Shown here piece by piece: positions 1 through 13,139 of a stretch of DNA of 64,000 nt. The position numbers were made by a program, and so were the translations under genes. Numbering within the stretch: position 1 is the stretch's first letter; each line of letters begins with the position of its first letter. Where the stretch lies: positions 245,540 to 309,539 of the forward strand of contig JAIWNF010000052.1 in NCBI GenBank assembly GCA_025093555.1, read 5' to 3'. Source of the stretch: Circinella umbellata. Taxonomy: Eukaryota > Mucoromycota > Mucoromycetes > Mucorales > Lichtheimiaceae. The notes beneath the pieces are model-generated. The model ran no database searches. It was not told where the DNA came from and saw only the letters and a program-made list of their open reading frames with translations.

Positions 1-1440
1 AATAATATATTTCATCATAAATAGGGTAGTCCCGAAGTTAAATTACTACCTATTGCAAGTAAAGATCATAGCCGATCCTTGTTTGTTGTATCTAGAAGTA
101 TACTTTCATACAAAAAACAACAACAACAACATCAACATCAACGATGTTTAAAATATTTAGTTATAATCTTCATACTAACATTTTATATATTCAAACCATC
201 AATACAAATATTACTTATAGTACGAATTTACTACCTTGATATTATACAATAATAGTAGAACCGTATAGTATTTTAGAGTATAACGGCATTTTCAGTAGTC
301 AAAAAAAATCGATCTCAAAATTTATATGCATTATAATAAATAATATAGATAATTTATATATCACGATTACACTAAAACAAATACATGGCTCAGAAGAAGA
401 AGTTTCTTTTTACGTAAACAATTGCCTCGGAGCAAAATGTGCCCTCTTTTCACCTTGCTACGCAATTCCTATTAAATTCAGCTTCAGAGGGTACGTAGCT
501 TACCAGAAAATTGGTTTCTCTTTTTTTCTGTAATATATATGCATAATATGATGATGTAAAGAATTGTGTTGTTTATGCACATGGTATTCTAACGAACCTT
601 CTGTCTTCCCTACATAGTTTTATGCACCTTACTTACATGGCAGATTAACAAAAAAAAAGTATTTTAGATTTTAATAGTTTCAAAGATGACAACGTCATTT
701 CAATATGGTAAGAAATAAATTATTTGGAAATGAGTAGATAGACATAGTAACACAATTAAAAAATGAGATATTGATAACTATAATATATGTTATTAAGAAC
801 ATGTTGACTTTGTTACAAGAAGAGTCAAGTACCAATCATAGCATTTAATTGATAAGAAAATGTTAAAGAATACATCACGCAAAAAAAAAAAAGAAATCGG
901 TTGATTCCCACGATTGAACATCATTACGTAGTTAAGTTAAAAGAGATATTAAACAGCATAAAAAACATAATTAATTTGCAGGGACCCGTATTTTTTTTTT
1001 TTTTTTTGCATGTCCAGCTGACTCATATCATAGCAACAAAAGGCGTCACTTCATTGAATAAGTTTTATGTTTCAGATGGTATTTGCTCAGGAATGTTATA
1101 TATTATAGTTATATTATATGTATCTCTTTTTGATATTACATCTCTTTTCTTTTTCACATTATTTTCTTTTGATTTTTAAGCATTCTGGTATATATATAAC
1201 TTTTCAAGGACGATGTTTTGAATAGTTTAAAGATTAATTGGAGACAAAAATGCAAGTTAGTCGCTGTTTGTTTTCTATTACTGTGTAACAACGCGTGACC
1301 AATGACACCCCCATTCGTGATACCTCCGGAAAGATGAGTTTTATCTGATAGTCTATTTTATTTTTTCCACTTCTCTTCCCCTTTTTCTATATTTTTTATT
1401 CTCGCTTTTCACTTTTATCACATATATATAATCTACCAAC
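1..1440. other. AT-rich gene-free stretch upstream of bleomycin hydrolase
   Basis: No coding region is supported here. The reading frames are short, rich in Ile/Phe/Lys and start from non-ATG codons. A pyrimidine-rich tract followed by a TATATATAA stretch (about 1370-1432) lies directly before the ATG at 1441 and probably belongs to the promoter and leader of that gene. Poly-A and poly-T runs occur at about 880 and 990. Confidence 0.5.
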
Positions 1441-3263
1441 ATGGGTGCTCAATCCTCTAAAGATAGTCGCAAAAGTGTGAACTTTGATGAAAAACGTGCT
1501 CATGCATCTGCAGCCGCTGAAATTCAAGAAGCTTATTTTACCGCCAACCGTACTTCATCCTCTTCCCAACTTTATTTAGCAGAAACGTTGGAATGTCTTG
1601 GTTTAGATGATGATCAAATTAGGGACCGTTATGCACCTGTTACTACTGAAAGTCTAACAAAATACTCAAAAGATTTTTGGAAAGAACCGAAAAATAAATT
1701 GGCCCTGAACGCTGTGGTAGGCCATGACCCTTCCCAAGTATTGGTGAATCGAAGCCAAGCCGTCCGTGAAAACCATATCTTTAATGTTAAAATCGACCCC
1801 GAAGGTTCGGCCACCAACCAGCGATCTTCTGGTCGATGTTGGTTATTTGCTGGCACCAATGTATTACGATTGGCTGTTATTGAACGATATCAACTTAAAG
1901 ATGACTTTGAACTTTCACAAAGCTATCTATATTTCTATGGTAAGAAAACAAACAAAAAGGAAAAAGAAATGATAGTGCATAATGGTGCTCTTCCCTCTTT
2001 ATTTTATACTGACTTGAAATATTGGTATAGATAAATTGGAAAAGTCTAATTGGTTTTTGGAAAATATGATTGACTTGGCTGATAAGGAAATTGACGATCG
2101 CGTTGTACAGTACTTATTGAGTGATCCTGTCAGTGATGGTGGGCAATGGGATATGTTTGTTAATCTTGTTGAAAAATATGGTGTTGTGCCAAAGTCCGTC
2201 TTCCCTGAGACTTATTCATCATCCAACTCTGGTCGATTAAATAAATTAGTGGTGGTCAAATTGCGTGAATTTGCTTCCCAAATTCGTAAAGCTCTTGATG
2301 ATGGTGTCTCTACAAGTACTGTTCGTGTCCTCAAGGAACAAATGATGGAAGAAATTTATCGTATTCTCGTCATTTGTCTTGGTGAACCTCCGTCTACATT
2401 TGATTGGGAAGCTAACGATAAAAATAACAAGTTTATTGGTGTACGTAATTTAACACCACTCAAGTTTTTCAAAGAACATGTTAAATATCCGGTAAATATT
2501 ACAACTAGTTTAATCTTTGTTATAATGATAATCCAATGGAGGCCAAGATTTTCTTGGAATTAAAATATAAGAAAACTGCTGATACAAATACGGTAAACCA
2601 TTCCATATTTAGATCGCTAAAACCTTATCCCTTATCAATGATCCCCGCAATCCTTATGAAAAATTGTATACAGTTAGTCGTCTTGGAAATATTGTCGGTG
2701 GTGGCCCCATCCGCTATGTTAACACCCAAGCTGAAACCTTGAAGAAACTTGCTATTAATGTATTGAAATCTGGGCGTCCAGTTTGGTTTGGTTGTGATGT
2801 CGGACAATCCTCTTCTTCTGCCATTGGTGCTATGGATACCAAGATTTTTGATTATGAATTAGCATTCAATGTTACTTTTGGCTTAACCAAGAAACAACGT
2901 TTGCTATATGGTGAAAGTTTAATGACACATGCCATGGTATTTACTGGTGTACATTTGGATGAAAACGGCACTCCAATTCGTTGGCGCGTGGAGAACTCTT
3001 GGGGTGAAAATAGCGGAGATCATGGTTATTGGATCATGAGCGATGCATGGTTTTCTGAATTTGTTTATCAGGTTTGTCATACTATTATTTTATATACGTA
3101 CGTGATCTACAAGGTTTTTTTCTTTGTATACTAAATGTAATTTTTTTTATAGATTGTACTTAACAAGGATGATGTCCCACGCAAACTCAGTGACCTTTTG
3201 AATACTGATCCTACTGTCCTTCCAGCATATGATCCTATGGGCTCTCTCGCTTCACCTCATTGA
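1441..3263 (+). CDS. BLMH/LAP3: Bleomycin hydrolase / cysteine aminopeptidase (peptidase C1B)
   Basis: Papain-fold cysteine aminopeptidase, homologous to yeast Lap3/Gal6, normally a cytosolic homohexamer. Exons: 1441-1939, 2031-2491, 2613-3071, 3153-3263, which sum to 510 codons (509 aa; family usually 450-490). The catalytic Cys lies in SSGRCWLFAG (about residue 133), the His in THAMVFTG (about 425) and the Asn in VENSWGE (about 447). The C-terminus YDPMGSLASPH resembles the family's self-trimmed C-terminal arm, with a few extra residues. The 2492-2612 intron is longer than its neighbours and could hide a micro-exon, because the protein is about two residues short there relative to homologues. 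The N-terminus MGAQSSK fits an N-myristoylation signal, which is unusual for this mostly soluble enzyme. The family assignment is firm; membrane attachment is inference. Confidence 0.93.
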
Positions 3264-6200
3264 ACTTGTAATTAATCAGTACTATTTACTGGGTGTTGAT
3301 AATACTACATATACACATTCATATAAATATATAAATATCATACATAAAGTGCAAATAAATAATTACTCTCTTTCTTTCTTTTTTGTGTAATATAAACTTG
3401 CTCAAGTAATATCACATGGCGTCCCCCATGGGTCACGACTGAAACTTATACAAACATCGTGATATTTGTCTGACAAAATGTAAAACTTCTTTCAATCCAC
3501 TGATAAATTAAGCCAACGCAAGTTGTAAAATACATACTATTCCTCGTCTTCTCCTATTCAAAAACTACCTAATGAGTAAATCACTCATTTTATTAACTAA
3601 CGAGTGATTTAATGAATTACGAGTATTTAAATTATGAAATAATGTTGATGTATCAATAATAGAGGGAAGGGTAATTATTACTTGGAAAACTGCAGCGTTT
3701 TTATTGTTCTTTCATGATTGTTCAATTTTTCTCATTGTGAACTTGTTTCTGAGCATATACAAGAACGCGATGGCAATTTTTTTTTACTTAAAAGCTCAAT
3801 ACAGTACCTGGTATATATTGACTTATCGATAGAGGTATCAAGTCGACTTTAAATATGGAGCGAGCTATCGGCCTCTTTGACAAGCTAATTAAATCTACAA
3901 AAGCACCAGGTGTTAATACTGGGAATCAATTAATAATGATAGCAGTCAATCGATTCTAGAACAGAACAAAGAACCAAGAAATCATTATAACTGATAATAA
4001 CAACGATATACACAATATCAGAGCCAATGCGTTTCTTCTAATAATATAAACAATCGGCCAGAACAATTGTGGGTGCCTCATTTGGCTACGTAAGTCATTG
4101 GAAGACATGTTTTTTATGCTCATACCTTGATGCGTTACGTTCGCAACTTCTGGGCTCGCATGCGCAAAATGAAAGCAAATTCATTACCTCCTTAGAATAA
4201 GGATATCACCATCGGAAAGCGTTTATTTATGAAAAAAACGACACACGACTGTAAAGTTCTACCTGATTCTGACAAAAACGGGACGTTTTTGAAGCTCAAC
4301 TTATCAGTCGATAAGAATACCTATGGAGGTATAGGTAGTGAGGATAACAGCGAGATGAAAAATTTCCTTGACGAAGCAATTCATCATTTCTTTAGTCATC
4401 AATACATGTGTAGTACATACAGTAACAATACTTTTACCTTTCCTTTTTTTTATTACGTACGTAATAACAAACATTATCAAACTATATAGCTAAGACACGG
4501 CTGTTATGTTTGGTGAATCTTGATTAAGAAACGCAACTGACGAAATATTAATACCCACCCTTGTGTGTGGAAAGACAGGGCACGGCTCAATAATTAATGG
4601 ATTGTATATTATGTTTGTGACGCTTCAGAAATTGTTTATCCCGTTGAAGTTTTGGCGTCCACGAGAGAAAACTTGTTTTTTTATGTGTACGTACGAGAAT
4701 ATGATGAAGGAGCCGATTGATTTAGGAGAAATCAAAAGATTGTAAATAAAGTAATATAATGAAATTACACATCATTTTTTTTTATGAGATCAAAGTAGTC
4801 TGGATAAACCAGTACATTCCTTTAGTCAGCAGTTTGTATCTGTGAGTGATCATTTAAATTGGTACATGGCATTGATAAAAACCGGGCGTAACAGATGTTT
4901 ACAGAGAACAATCATAACTGATAAGCACAGGTAATCTCTGTTTGGAACAGAAATTCACCAAAAAAGCACAAAGATTCACAGAGTTCGATCTGTTTTAAAC
5001 TGTTCTCGTCTGTTAGTGAATCTCAGTTCAGAACAAAAGTTTATTAAAAAAGCACAGGGATTCACACAGTTTGATCAGTTCTGAACTGATCTCATCTGTG
5101 AATCTCTGTTCGGAATAGAAATTCCCTAAAAAAACACAGGGATTCACAGTTAGATTTTCTTGTAGTTCTATCTTAACTAAATTCAATTTTTTCGCTGCTG
5201 GGGATGGGACTCTTTCTCCTCTCTGTTTTTATTCTATAGGTATATGTATCAAATTTTAATGTACCGCAAGGAAATGATCATATGATCAGAGGCATTGATC
5301 AATTCAGTATATCATCCAATAAAATTATAAAATCTTACCCCATAGTAGCAGTGGTACTCAACATTTCAGACCATCATCAATGTTTTTTATGAATCAACAC
5401 AAGCTACTGATATTTGCACGTAGTCTACAAAAATAGCATTAGTCATTACTTGATCACTTTCGAATTTCAGCTACTCCATGTTTCAGAACTAATATGTTTT
5501 ACAAATAAAGCTTTTCAGTAATCATATATCATCGGCGTCAGCTTTAATCACATTAATTTATTATCAAGTCTTATCGTGGTGTGGTTATACTGCATACAGA
5601 AGTAAGTATGATACATTTGTTTTTGTTTTAGGAATACTATTGCGCATACCCCAATAAATTAGAGCAGCAATTCTTCACACCCCACCATAATCGATCATCC
5701 TAATATTTCCGAGTAAAAATTTGGAGTAACTCACTGTAAGTAACATTATGCTTTACTAGAACTAATGTTTTCAGCGTTTTGTATACTTGCTTATGGTATT
5801 AATATTTATCCATAGCAGTGAATAAGAAACCACGCCAATAGCATGATGTCTTCCTCTAATATCAGGTCTTCACCATTTATGATAATAGATATAATTTTAC
5901 ACAAGTTGCACAAATGTAAATTAAATATGATGATAGTTTTTCAGACTGTTTGATTGAATTTATTAGTAAAAGCGATGATGGTTATTGTTTTGAAAGCATC
6001 ATTTCATGGTCATGTCATTCTGACAATCTTTCTCAATTCATTTTTTGTTTGTCAGTCGTATATAAAGAATAATATACCCTGTACTCATCATAAAATGAAA
6101 TAAATACCATTTTTAGCATTCTTACAGGTATAATGTCTCATCATATTTCTTTTCCTGGCGATTTAAGGCTTCAAAAATTAAAAGAAACTTGGTTTTAATT

Positions 6201-9181
6201 GTTGCCTACAATAGTCTCTTGGTTAATCAATACGTATGCAACAAATGACATTCAAAAACCATGATATCTTTTAGGTCAACCAAAATTTCCAGAGTAATAA
6301 CGTCTTTAAAACGCGGATATAATCAAATACTGTGATTGGGATTGGAAGATACTAGTTTTATTATCATGTAAGATAAACTTTTCAATGCGAAACTATCGAT
6401 TATCAGTTGACAACTCTGTATATTACGAGGCTTAAGAACAAAATGAACTTCCGCCTCATTAGTTAATTAATAGTGCTTTACTCGTATATATTTCCAATAT
6501 GACAGTTTTGACATGTTCGCTTTTCTCCAAAAAAGGCCTAAGAATAATCTTCATTGTGACCTCATGTACATTTGAAAGTTCTAAATTCAAGAGCAGATAG
6601 CATGATTTACAAGCTGCTGAATAAAGCCTAGTGACAAGAAGAGAGATACAAGTCATACGGATCTAAATGCAGTAAAACTTCTATATGTTGCACATACGCC
6701 GAAATTGTGAAACGAGCGACTTTATTTTCTGTTATTTATATACGAAGTCATGTAAAAAAGCGGTTGGGTGATAATAAAAAACATGTCGTGTTTATCATCA
6801 TGGCTCGTTTAATTTATCTGAGTAAAAAACAAATACATTGCATCCTTATATGTCTCCACAGCCTTATCATATGATCTTTAACCAACCGAATTTTTATTCT
6901 AGCCCTATACCAAAAAAAAAGTTGTACCGCTTGCCCACTTTTTTTTTGCAGTTTCCGACGTTTGATACGACACTTTTGTTCTTTTCGCAAAAGCGACATA
7001 AAATAAAACGATCATTTTTTTTGGAATGTACTTCTTTGATGACCGGAATTTTCTTCCACTTGGTCTAGCTGCTTATTCGCTTTTTTTAAAGCCCAGAACT
7101 TTTTTTTTCTGTGGCGCTTCACCGGACCAATATAAACCGGTTTTTTTTATACGGGTACTTTTGATAATGGTTGCAGAATATTTTCTGACGCCATTCAGGC
7201 ACAACAATCAATAAGATGATCGAAAAGTCGTCATTTCGAACTAATATATCCAGTATATTTCAATTCCCGAGAAAGCGGGTTTACTCTCCCCAAAGCAGCA
7301 TTAAAGCACTATCACCATCATCATCATCAACTATTAAGCAAGTATAAAAGAAAAATGAGGAACGGAGAATTTCAAATTAATCATGTTAAAATCTCCCACG
7401 AATAACAACAAAAGAGTAATCGCACTATGCGTCAATTTTATAAAGAGGAATATGAGAGGTTTTTAAAGTAGTACGGGTATTACGATGACTATATTCTTGA
7501 ACAGAGAAAATTCAGAACCTTATATATATGTATAACAGAGGTCCCGATCATCATCGGATTAGCCGAATTAAATGTGCCTACATTATTATCTAACGCAGCA
7601 CACCAACATGTATAATTCCATTGAGATGTTATCTTTTGTGCGCATCAATCAAGAGAGCCAGTTGAAAAATAGATAGTATTGATAGATGTTCATTATTTTC
7701 AAGTGGTATTGTATTGCCACAGTAACAAAGAGTAGTATAAACATGGAAAATCAGAAAAAAAAAACTCCTGTTTCATAGCAAGTTGATCATTTCTCAAATA
7801 TACTTGATTAATGCCAAAAATCAGATTCGCACAATAGTTACCTGATAAGCAGTTTTTATGGACTACATAGAATACAAACCCATTTTCACCTATTTCATCA
7901 AACCTTATGAGAAGATACACTTCCTGGTGCCTTACCCATATAAGGTACGTGCCATTTAAAGTTCGATTTTTGAGAAGTCAAAAGAAGTATTAGTGTCACA
8001 CACTCCGATCTGGAAGGTTCCATTTCTATTATATATGACAGTTTTTTTTTTTTTTGTGTGAAAAATCCATTATAATTTTTCCGAAAAAGCGCTAAACAAG
8101 GAACATCCGGGACCCCATGCAAAGTTACATATGCTATCTACCTAACACGAAAAAAACAGAACTGGGTAACTCCGAGTTATGATTTATATATTATTTAGTA
8201 AAACGAAAATAAAATAAAAAATAATAATAATACAGAAATGTGTACCGATCATCCGCTGCTTTTTTTTTGTTGGTACCTGAGATAATAGATTTTGAACTAT
8301 TTCCACACACTTTTTATTTTACGTGAGCTGCATAATAAACGGGGTATGGAATTGTTACATTTACTTACATATACTGCAAAGGCTTTGATCAATTCTTGCA
8401 GTATAAGTCAAGCGTTGGGAGAAGTATGTGTCGGATTTCAAACCACGACGAAATTCATCCAAATCTTTGGGTTAATTATGACGACGTTATAATCTTGTGT
8501 AAGTAAAAAAAAAGGCGCAATTAGGTTTCGGGAGAAATTATGTTCCGTTATTAGAAATCATTCTATAGCATAGTGTTATACATATATTATTAGGTTTCTG
8601 TATAATAATTCATTATGTTCTTGGCGCTTCAAAGTGGACTGGGGACCGTTTTCATTTTTTAAAACTCTCAATTTGCGCAAATATTGCATTTAACTAGTAT
8701 ACCCATGACTAATAAATTTGACAAGGAAAAAAAAAACTCTTCATTTTCTCATAATATAATACTAAACACAAGACACATGATTATATATTGATAAAATTGT
8801 AACAAAAGTGTAACATTTATTTATTTTTTGTTTTCTTGTTGTTGAATAATGATTGATAAGATGAAGGACAAGATAATTTCACCAGCCAATCAAAAACTTC
8901 AGAGGTCTGTGCTCCGGGAAAAACATATTAGCACAATTCTGGTAATTGATGACGTTTGTTCATCAAGGTTTACTATTCAAAAGCTCTATTTTAACCAACT
9001 TCTTTTAAAAGTAATTGATGTTAGCGGTAGAATTTCTATGAAAAATTCAGACAGATTGGATCCCGACAAAAAAGACATTTAAAGGGCCTTCTAGCAGCTT
9101 CATTTTCAAAGTTCTTTTTGTTTTTCATTTTGAAACAGTATCTCTCTCTCTAGCCTATTTATATTTTGATTGATCATCAGC
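3264..9181. other. 5.9-kb region without a supported gene
   Basis: AT-rich DNA with only short frames. Two frames are slightly less random in composition: 4229-4489 (86 aa, starting MKKTTHDCKVLPDSDKNG) and a short one from about 3855 (MERAIGLFDKLIK...). Neither shows a motif, splice-extended partner or family I recognise, and they may be decayed coding remnants. A 10-bp inverted repeat (TAAATCACTC ... GAGTGATTTA) lies at 3577-3611. The tandem hairpin repeat at 4933-5149 is listed separately. The frame at 8849-9082 (77 aa) directly precedes the decarboxylase gene and could lie in its leader, but I cannot support it as a gene. Confidence 0.45.
4933..5149. repeat. Tandem hairpin repeat, about 2.6 copies of an 82-86 bp unit
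   Basis: Three diverged units begin with AATCTC: 4933-5018, 5019-5100 and a partial one at 5101-5149. Each carries an AT-rich segment (AAAAAAGCACA..), then GATTCACA, a variable middle, and TGTGAATC or a diverged version of it. In unit 2 the arms GATTCACA (5059-5066) and TGTGAATC (5097-5104) enclose a perfect palindrome, GATCAGTTCTGAACTGATC (5073-5091), so the unit can fold as a nested hairpin. No protein is encoded. It could be a MITE-derived palindrome array or a cluster of dyad binding sites. I do not recognise the family. Confidence 0.7.
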
Positions 9182-11292
9182 ATGGTGTCTAATAAGGAAA
9201 TTAATAATAACGCTGCTGAACTTGATGGCATGCTCAAGCGCATGCATGAAATGGTCATCCAACGTAAGTGTATTGTTTAATTGTCAAATATTTCCTTTGT
9301 AAGTAAAAGAACAGAAAGAACTAACTCAAATTTCAATTATTATCATAGATGTAAAGGAAGGTCAAGATTTGCATTCTGTTGTAAATTATCGATCGCCCTC
9401 TGAACTGTATAAGGCAGTTGACCTTGCTTTGCCGGAACTGGGTGCCGGTGTAGATGGTAAATAAATCATTACTGGTAGTTACCGAGGATACAAACAAAGA
9501 CGCATCACTAACAGAAAAAAAAATTACTATAGGCACTTTCGACTTGATCAAAAAAACTCTTGACTATAGTGTCAATTCATGGAATCCTCGATTTATGGAT
9601 AAGCTCTATGCTGGTACTAATCCCATTGGCGTCATCTCTGAATTGTTGCTTGGTGTTTTAAATGGCAATTGTCACGTATACCATGTTTCTCCCGTTTTAA
9701 CTTTAATGGAAGTTGAAGTTACTAAAGCTGTTGGACAATTACTCGGTATGGGTGAACATGCCAATGGTCTTTTCTGCCCTGGTGGTTCTGCTTCTAATTT
9801 ATTGGCTATGGTCACCGCTCGTAACTACTTGTATCCTTCTATTAAGACCAGCGGTTATATTCCTCGTCCTTTCAACCCTACCGCTGAATATGGCAAGCTT
9901 AAAGTTTTCACTTCTGCTCATTGTCACTATAGTATTGACAAGGCTGCTCTCGTACTTGGTTTGGGCACGGATAGTATTGTTAAGGTTCCTACTAATGATA
10001 AATGTCAAATGCGTATTGATGAACTTGGTAAATTTATTATCAAACTTTTTTTTTGTGGAAAATGATTTTTGTGGGGCATCCACCATATCTATTATATGGA
10101 GGACTAATAGGCTTTATTTCAAAAACTGTAGAACGATTGATTCAAGAAAGTATTGAACGTGGTGAGACACCATTTTTCATTAATGCTACTGCAGGAACAA
10201 CTGTCATGGTAATATAAGACACTTTATATTTATAAATTCTATTTCTTGTCTCTAGTGTTATATGTAAATTAATTTTTTATTTTATTTTTTTAAAAAAATA
10301 GGGTGCATTTGATCCAATTCGAAGTATGTCTACGATTGCCAAGAAGTACAACTGTTGGTTGCATGTCGATGGATCATGGGGTGGTTCCGCCATTTTCTCC
10401 CAAACAGTTCGCGAACAATTGGGCTGGCTTGACGGCTCTGGACAGGTAAGCAAAAAAAAATTATCTTTTTTCCATCCTTCGATTTTTTATATAGAAAAAA
10501 GGCGGGTCAGCAAATATGTATTTGACCGATTGATGTAGTTTTTTACTAACTATTTCTACTTTATCGTATTTTACCTTTGTCTGTATCTATATGTATGTTC
10601 CATGCGTGTTGCTGCATCCATTTTCTTCATCGTCTGTTTTCCTTAAATCTTCACACCTTCACAATGAGTAGGCTGATTCTTTTACCATGAACCCTCATAA
10701 ACTTCTAGGTGTCCCACTTCAATGCTCTATGGTTGTAAGTCCTCATGAGATGATCTTCCCCAAAGCAAATACCTTGGCCGCTGACTATTTGTTTCATGGT
10801 AACCCTTATGACCTTGGTGCTGGCACCATTGGTTGTGGCCGAAGACCCGATGCATTAAAAATTTTTTTGGCTTGGAAATTCTATGGCAGAGATGGATTAG
10901 GTCAGCGTATCGATCGTGCCCTCAAGGCTTCTGCTGATTTTACTGATCTTGTCCGAGAACGAAAGCAATTTGAACTTGTTGCTGATCCTAGCTTATTCTG
11001 CCAAGTATGTTTCTGGTATGTTCCCAAGGAGATTGAGGAAGAGGTACAAACATGGAAAAAGGATCCCCAGGTTTGGAAAACAAAGATGACCCGTGTTATC
11101 CATCTTTTACATGAACGAGTAAATCATTCCGGTGACTTTTTGGTAGACCATGCTCCTCTTGATAATTTGCCTCACTTTTTCCGTATAGTAATCAATGCTC
11201 CTACTGTGAACGTTCATCGTGATTTGGGTGCTTTGTTGGATGCTATTGAAAACGCAAGTAAAAACATCACTTGGAATGAAATCTCTCTTTAA
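9182..11292 (+). CDS. Group II PLP-dependent decarboxylase (GAD/CSAD-like)
   Basis: Pyridoxal-phosphate amino-acid decarboxylase of the glutamate / cysteine-sulfinate / aspartate decarboxylase group, presumably soluble. Exons: 9182-9263, 9349-9456, 9533-10027, 10111-10208, 10302-10445, 10672-11292, which sum to 516 codons (515 aa, usual for the family). The PLP-binding Lys is in NPHKLLGVPLQCS (about K319), preceded by the cofactor-contact motif HVDGSWGG (D at about 284) and the segment FINATAGTTVMGAFDP. The start at 9182 gives a short polar N-terminus without a targeting signal. Substrate cannot be fixed from sequence: the SPVLTLME and NPHK-LLG-LQCS segments point to the animal-type GAD/CSAD branch and away from plant or bacterial GAD. 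The Gly in HVDG, where many homologues have Ala, is mildly unusual. Confidence 0.9.
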
Positions 11293-13139
11293 AAAACAAA
11301 AACAAACAATGTTCAAAATGAAAATGCCTCAAAAGATATCCTTATTTTTAATGACATACAATATTTTTTATTTTATTCTTTTTAAAAAAAAGATAAATGT
11401 TTAATTAATAAAGAAATTATGTACATATTCCATATCGTATGTGTTTGCCGATCTATTGTTTATTGTTTAATTGATTACGTACGTGCACTTCAAGTTTCAT
11501 GGATAGAAGTACGAAAATGGGTAAGATACGAGTACGGAGGAGAAGAGACTCTCAGGGTTGATTGTGATACTTTCCATTCCTCTATATTCTTATTATATAG
11601 AGAGAAGCTATCTTCATATCATGTTTCATTTAGTGATGGCTATTCAGTCGATAGCAAAAGCTTAGAATATGAATTTGGAAATAAAGTCGTTAGGACATAA
11701 GAAATATCAAGTGTGTATGTAACACGCATATTGCTGGTGATTAGCACTGCTGTATGGACCAGTATACAAAAGAGTGAAAGAATATAGATCGATTACAAAT
11801 GGAAAAAAACATCTGTGCTAAGATGCAATTATTTTATTAAACTTTCTATCTATGGTGAGGATATCTTTACCATTTATATTGATGGAGTGGATTGATGTGC
11901 ATAGTTGTTGCTTTTCACTACTTGCCAGTAACAATACGTACATAAACTGTTTTGTAAAAATTGAAAATGATTACAGTAGCAGTGTGGCTTCGGGCAACAA
12001 TACCCCTATTTACATTAAAGATTTCATTAGTAATACGTAGTCATTAATTGTTTGAAAGTAGATTGATATGAATGAAATTTTTCATACATGCTATTTTCTT
12101 TTTTCAATAAAAAACAATCTACATACTACAAGCCGATAATAGAATTATTAAGAGTTTATATTTAATTCATCAAAAAAAGTGGATATACAGTGGCCAAAAA
12201 AACATAGTTTGTTACAAAGTCTTATTTCTTTGACAGATAAAAGTAAAAAAAAAATACTTCGGAGGATCGAAGAATGTGGCATTCTCAATTCAAAAATACG
12301 TACACGTTACACATTACAATTCTTTATAGAATGCTTACGCCAGCACCAAGGATCATCACACTTGGTTTCTTTTTTGTTAGAATATCTTACATAATATAAT
12401 ATCTGTTTTCAGATATAATACTCTAACATTATTACATGTAGAATACATTTTGTTATTGATTTAATCTTCGTTAGACAACCACTTATCTCTGTTAGTTCGA
12501 TCCTCGATGCAGGGCATATCAAATCCACATAATACAAATATAAGTAGTAGTCATGTTCCTTGTTTGGTTAGTTCAATGTGAGTTAAATCGATTATTAATT
12601 TTGTATATTCGACTCACTGTTAATCTTACATAACAACGTAATCAGTAAAATATATATTTTTTACAACAGAAAAAAAGAAGGGAAACGACTCGTTTTTTTT
12701 ATTGCTCTTATTACTAACAGTGTCCGTATCCATTCTGGATTTAGATATCTGTAATAATACGTAAAGCAGAGAAACTAGGATATTTACTAAATTACTTCTC
12801 CTTTTTCATCAGTACCATTACTATAACAGCCTATTATTTTATGACGCTAAGGGATTTATAAGGAAATGAGGGTTTTATCATGGTTATGAAGCAAAAGAAA
12901 AAGAGGGCCCAGAAACATAATGAAAAGAGGGGTCAAGAACGTTATTTATTGTTGTTATGTTTTCAGGTCAGCGTCCAAAAAAAAGTTTCCTTTTTAATTA
13001 TAAAAAAAAGGAAGATTGTGTGCCTTCTTCCCATCACTTTTTTTTTCTCTCTTCCGTATTTCTTTTCTTTTCTTTTCTTTCTTTTATTTTTCTTTACTTT
13101 CTTTCTTATATATTATTATTTTGATTTATTTGTTAATAA
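11293..13139. other. Intergenic stretch, no gene seen
   Basis: AT-rich DNA between the decarboxylase and the SH3-RasGEF gene. The frames at 11419-11700, 12179-12394 and 12880-13227 have no recognisable domain, and the last overlaps the RasGEF start in another frame. A long TTTTC/TCTTT pyrimidine tract (13030-13120) sits just before the next ATG and looks like a fungal core-promoter CT-rich element. Confidence 0.5.

Noticed and set aside
4229..4745. Two small frames of 86 and 60 aa in the 3.3-9.2 kb gap
   Set aside because: No domain, no splice partner, no recognisable homology; kept only as possible decayed coding sequence.
12481..12530. GTTAGTTCGATCC resembling a tRNA B box
   Set aside because: No matching A box or cloverleaf could be formed upstream, and the acceptor pairing is absent.
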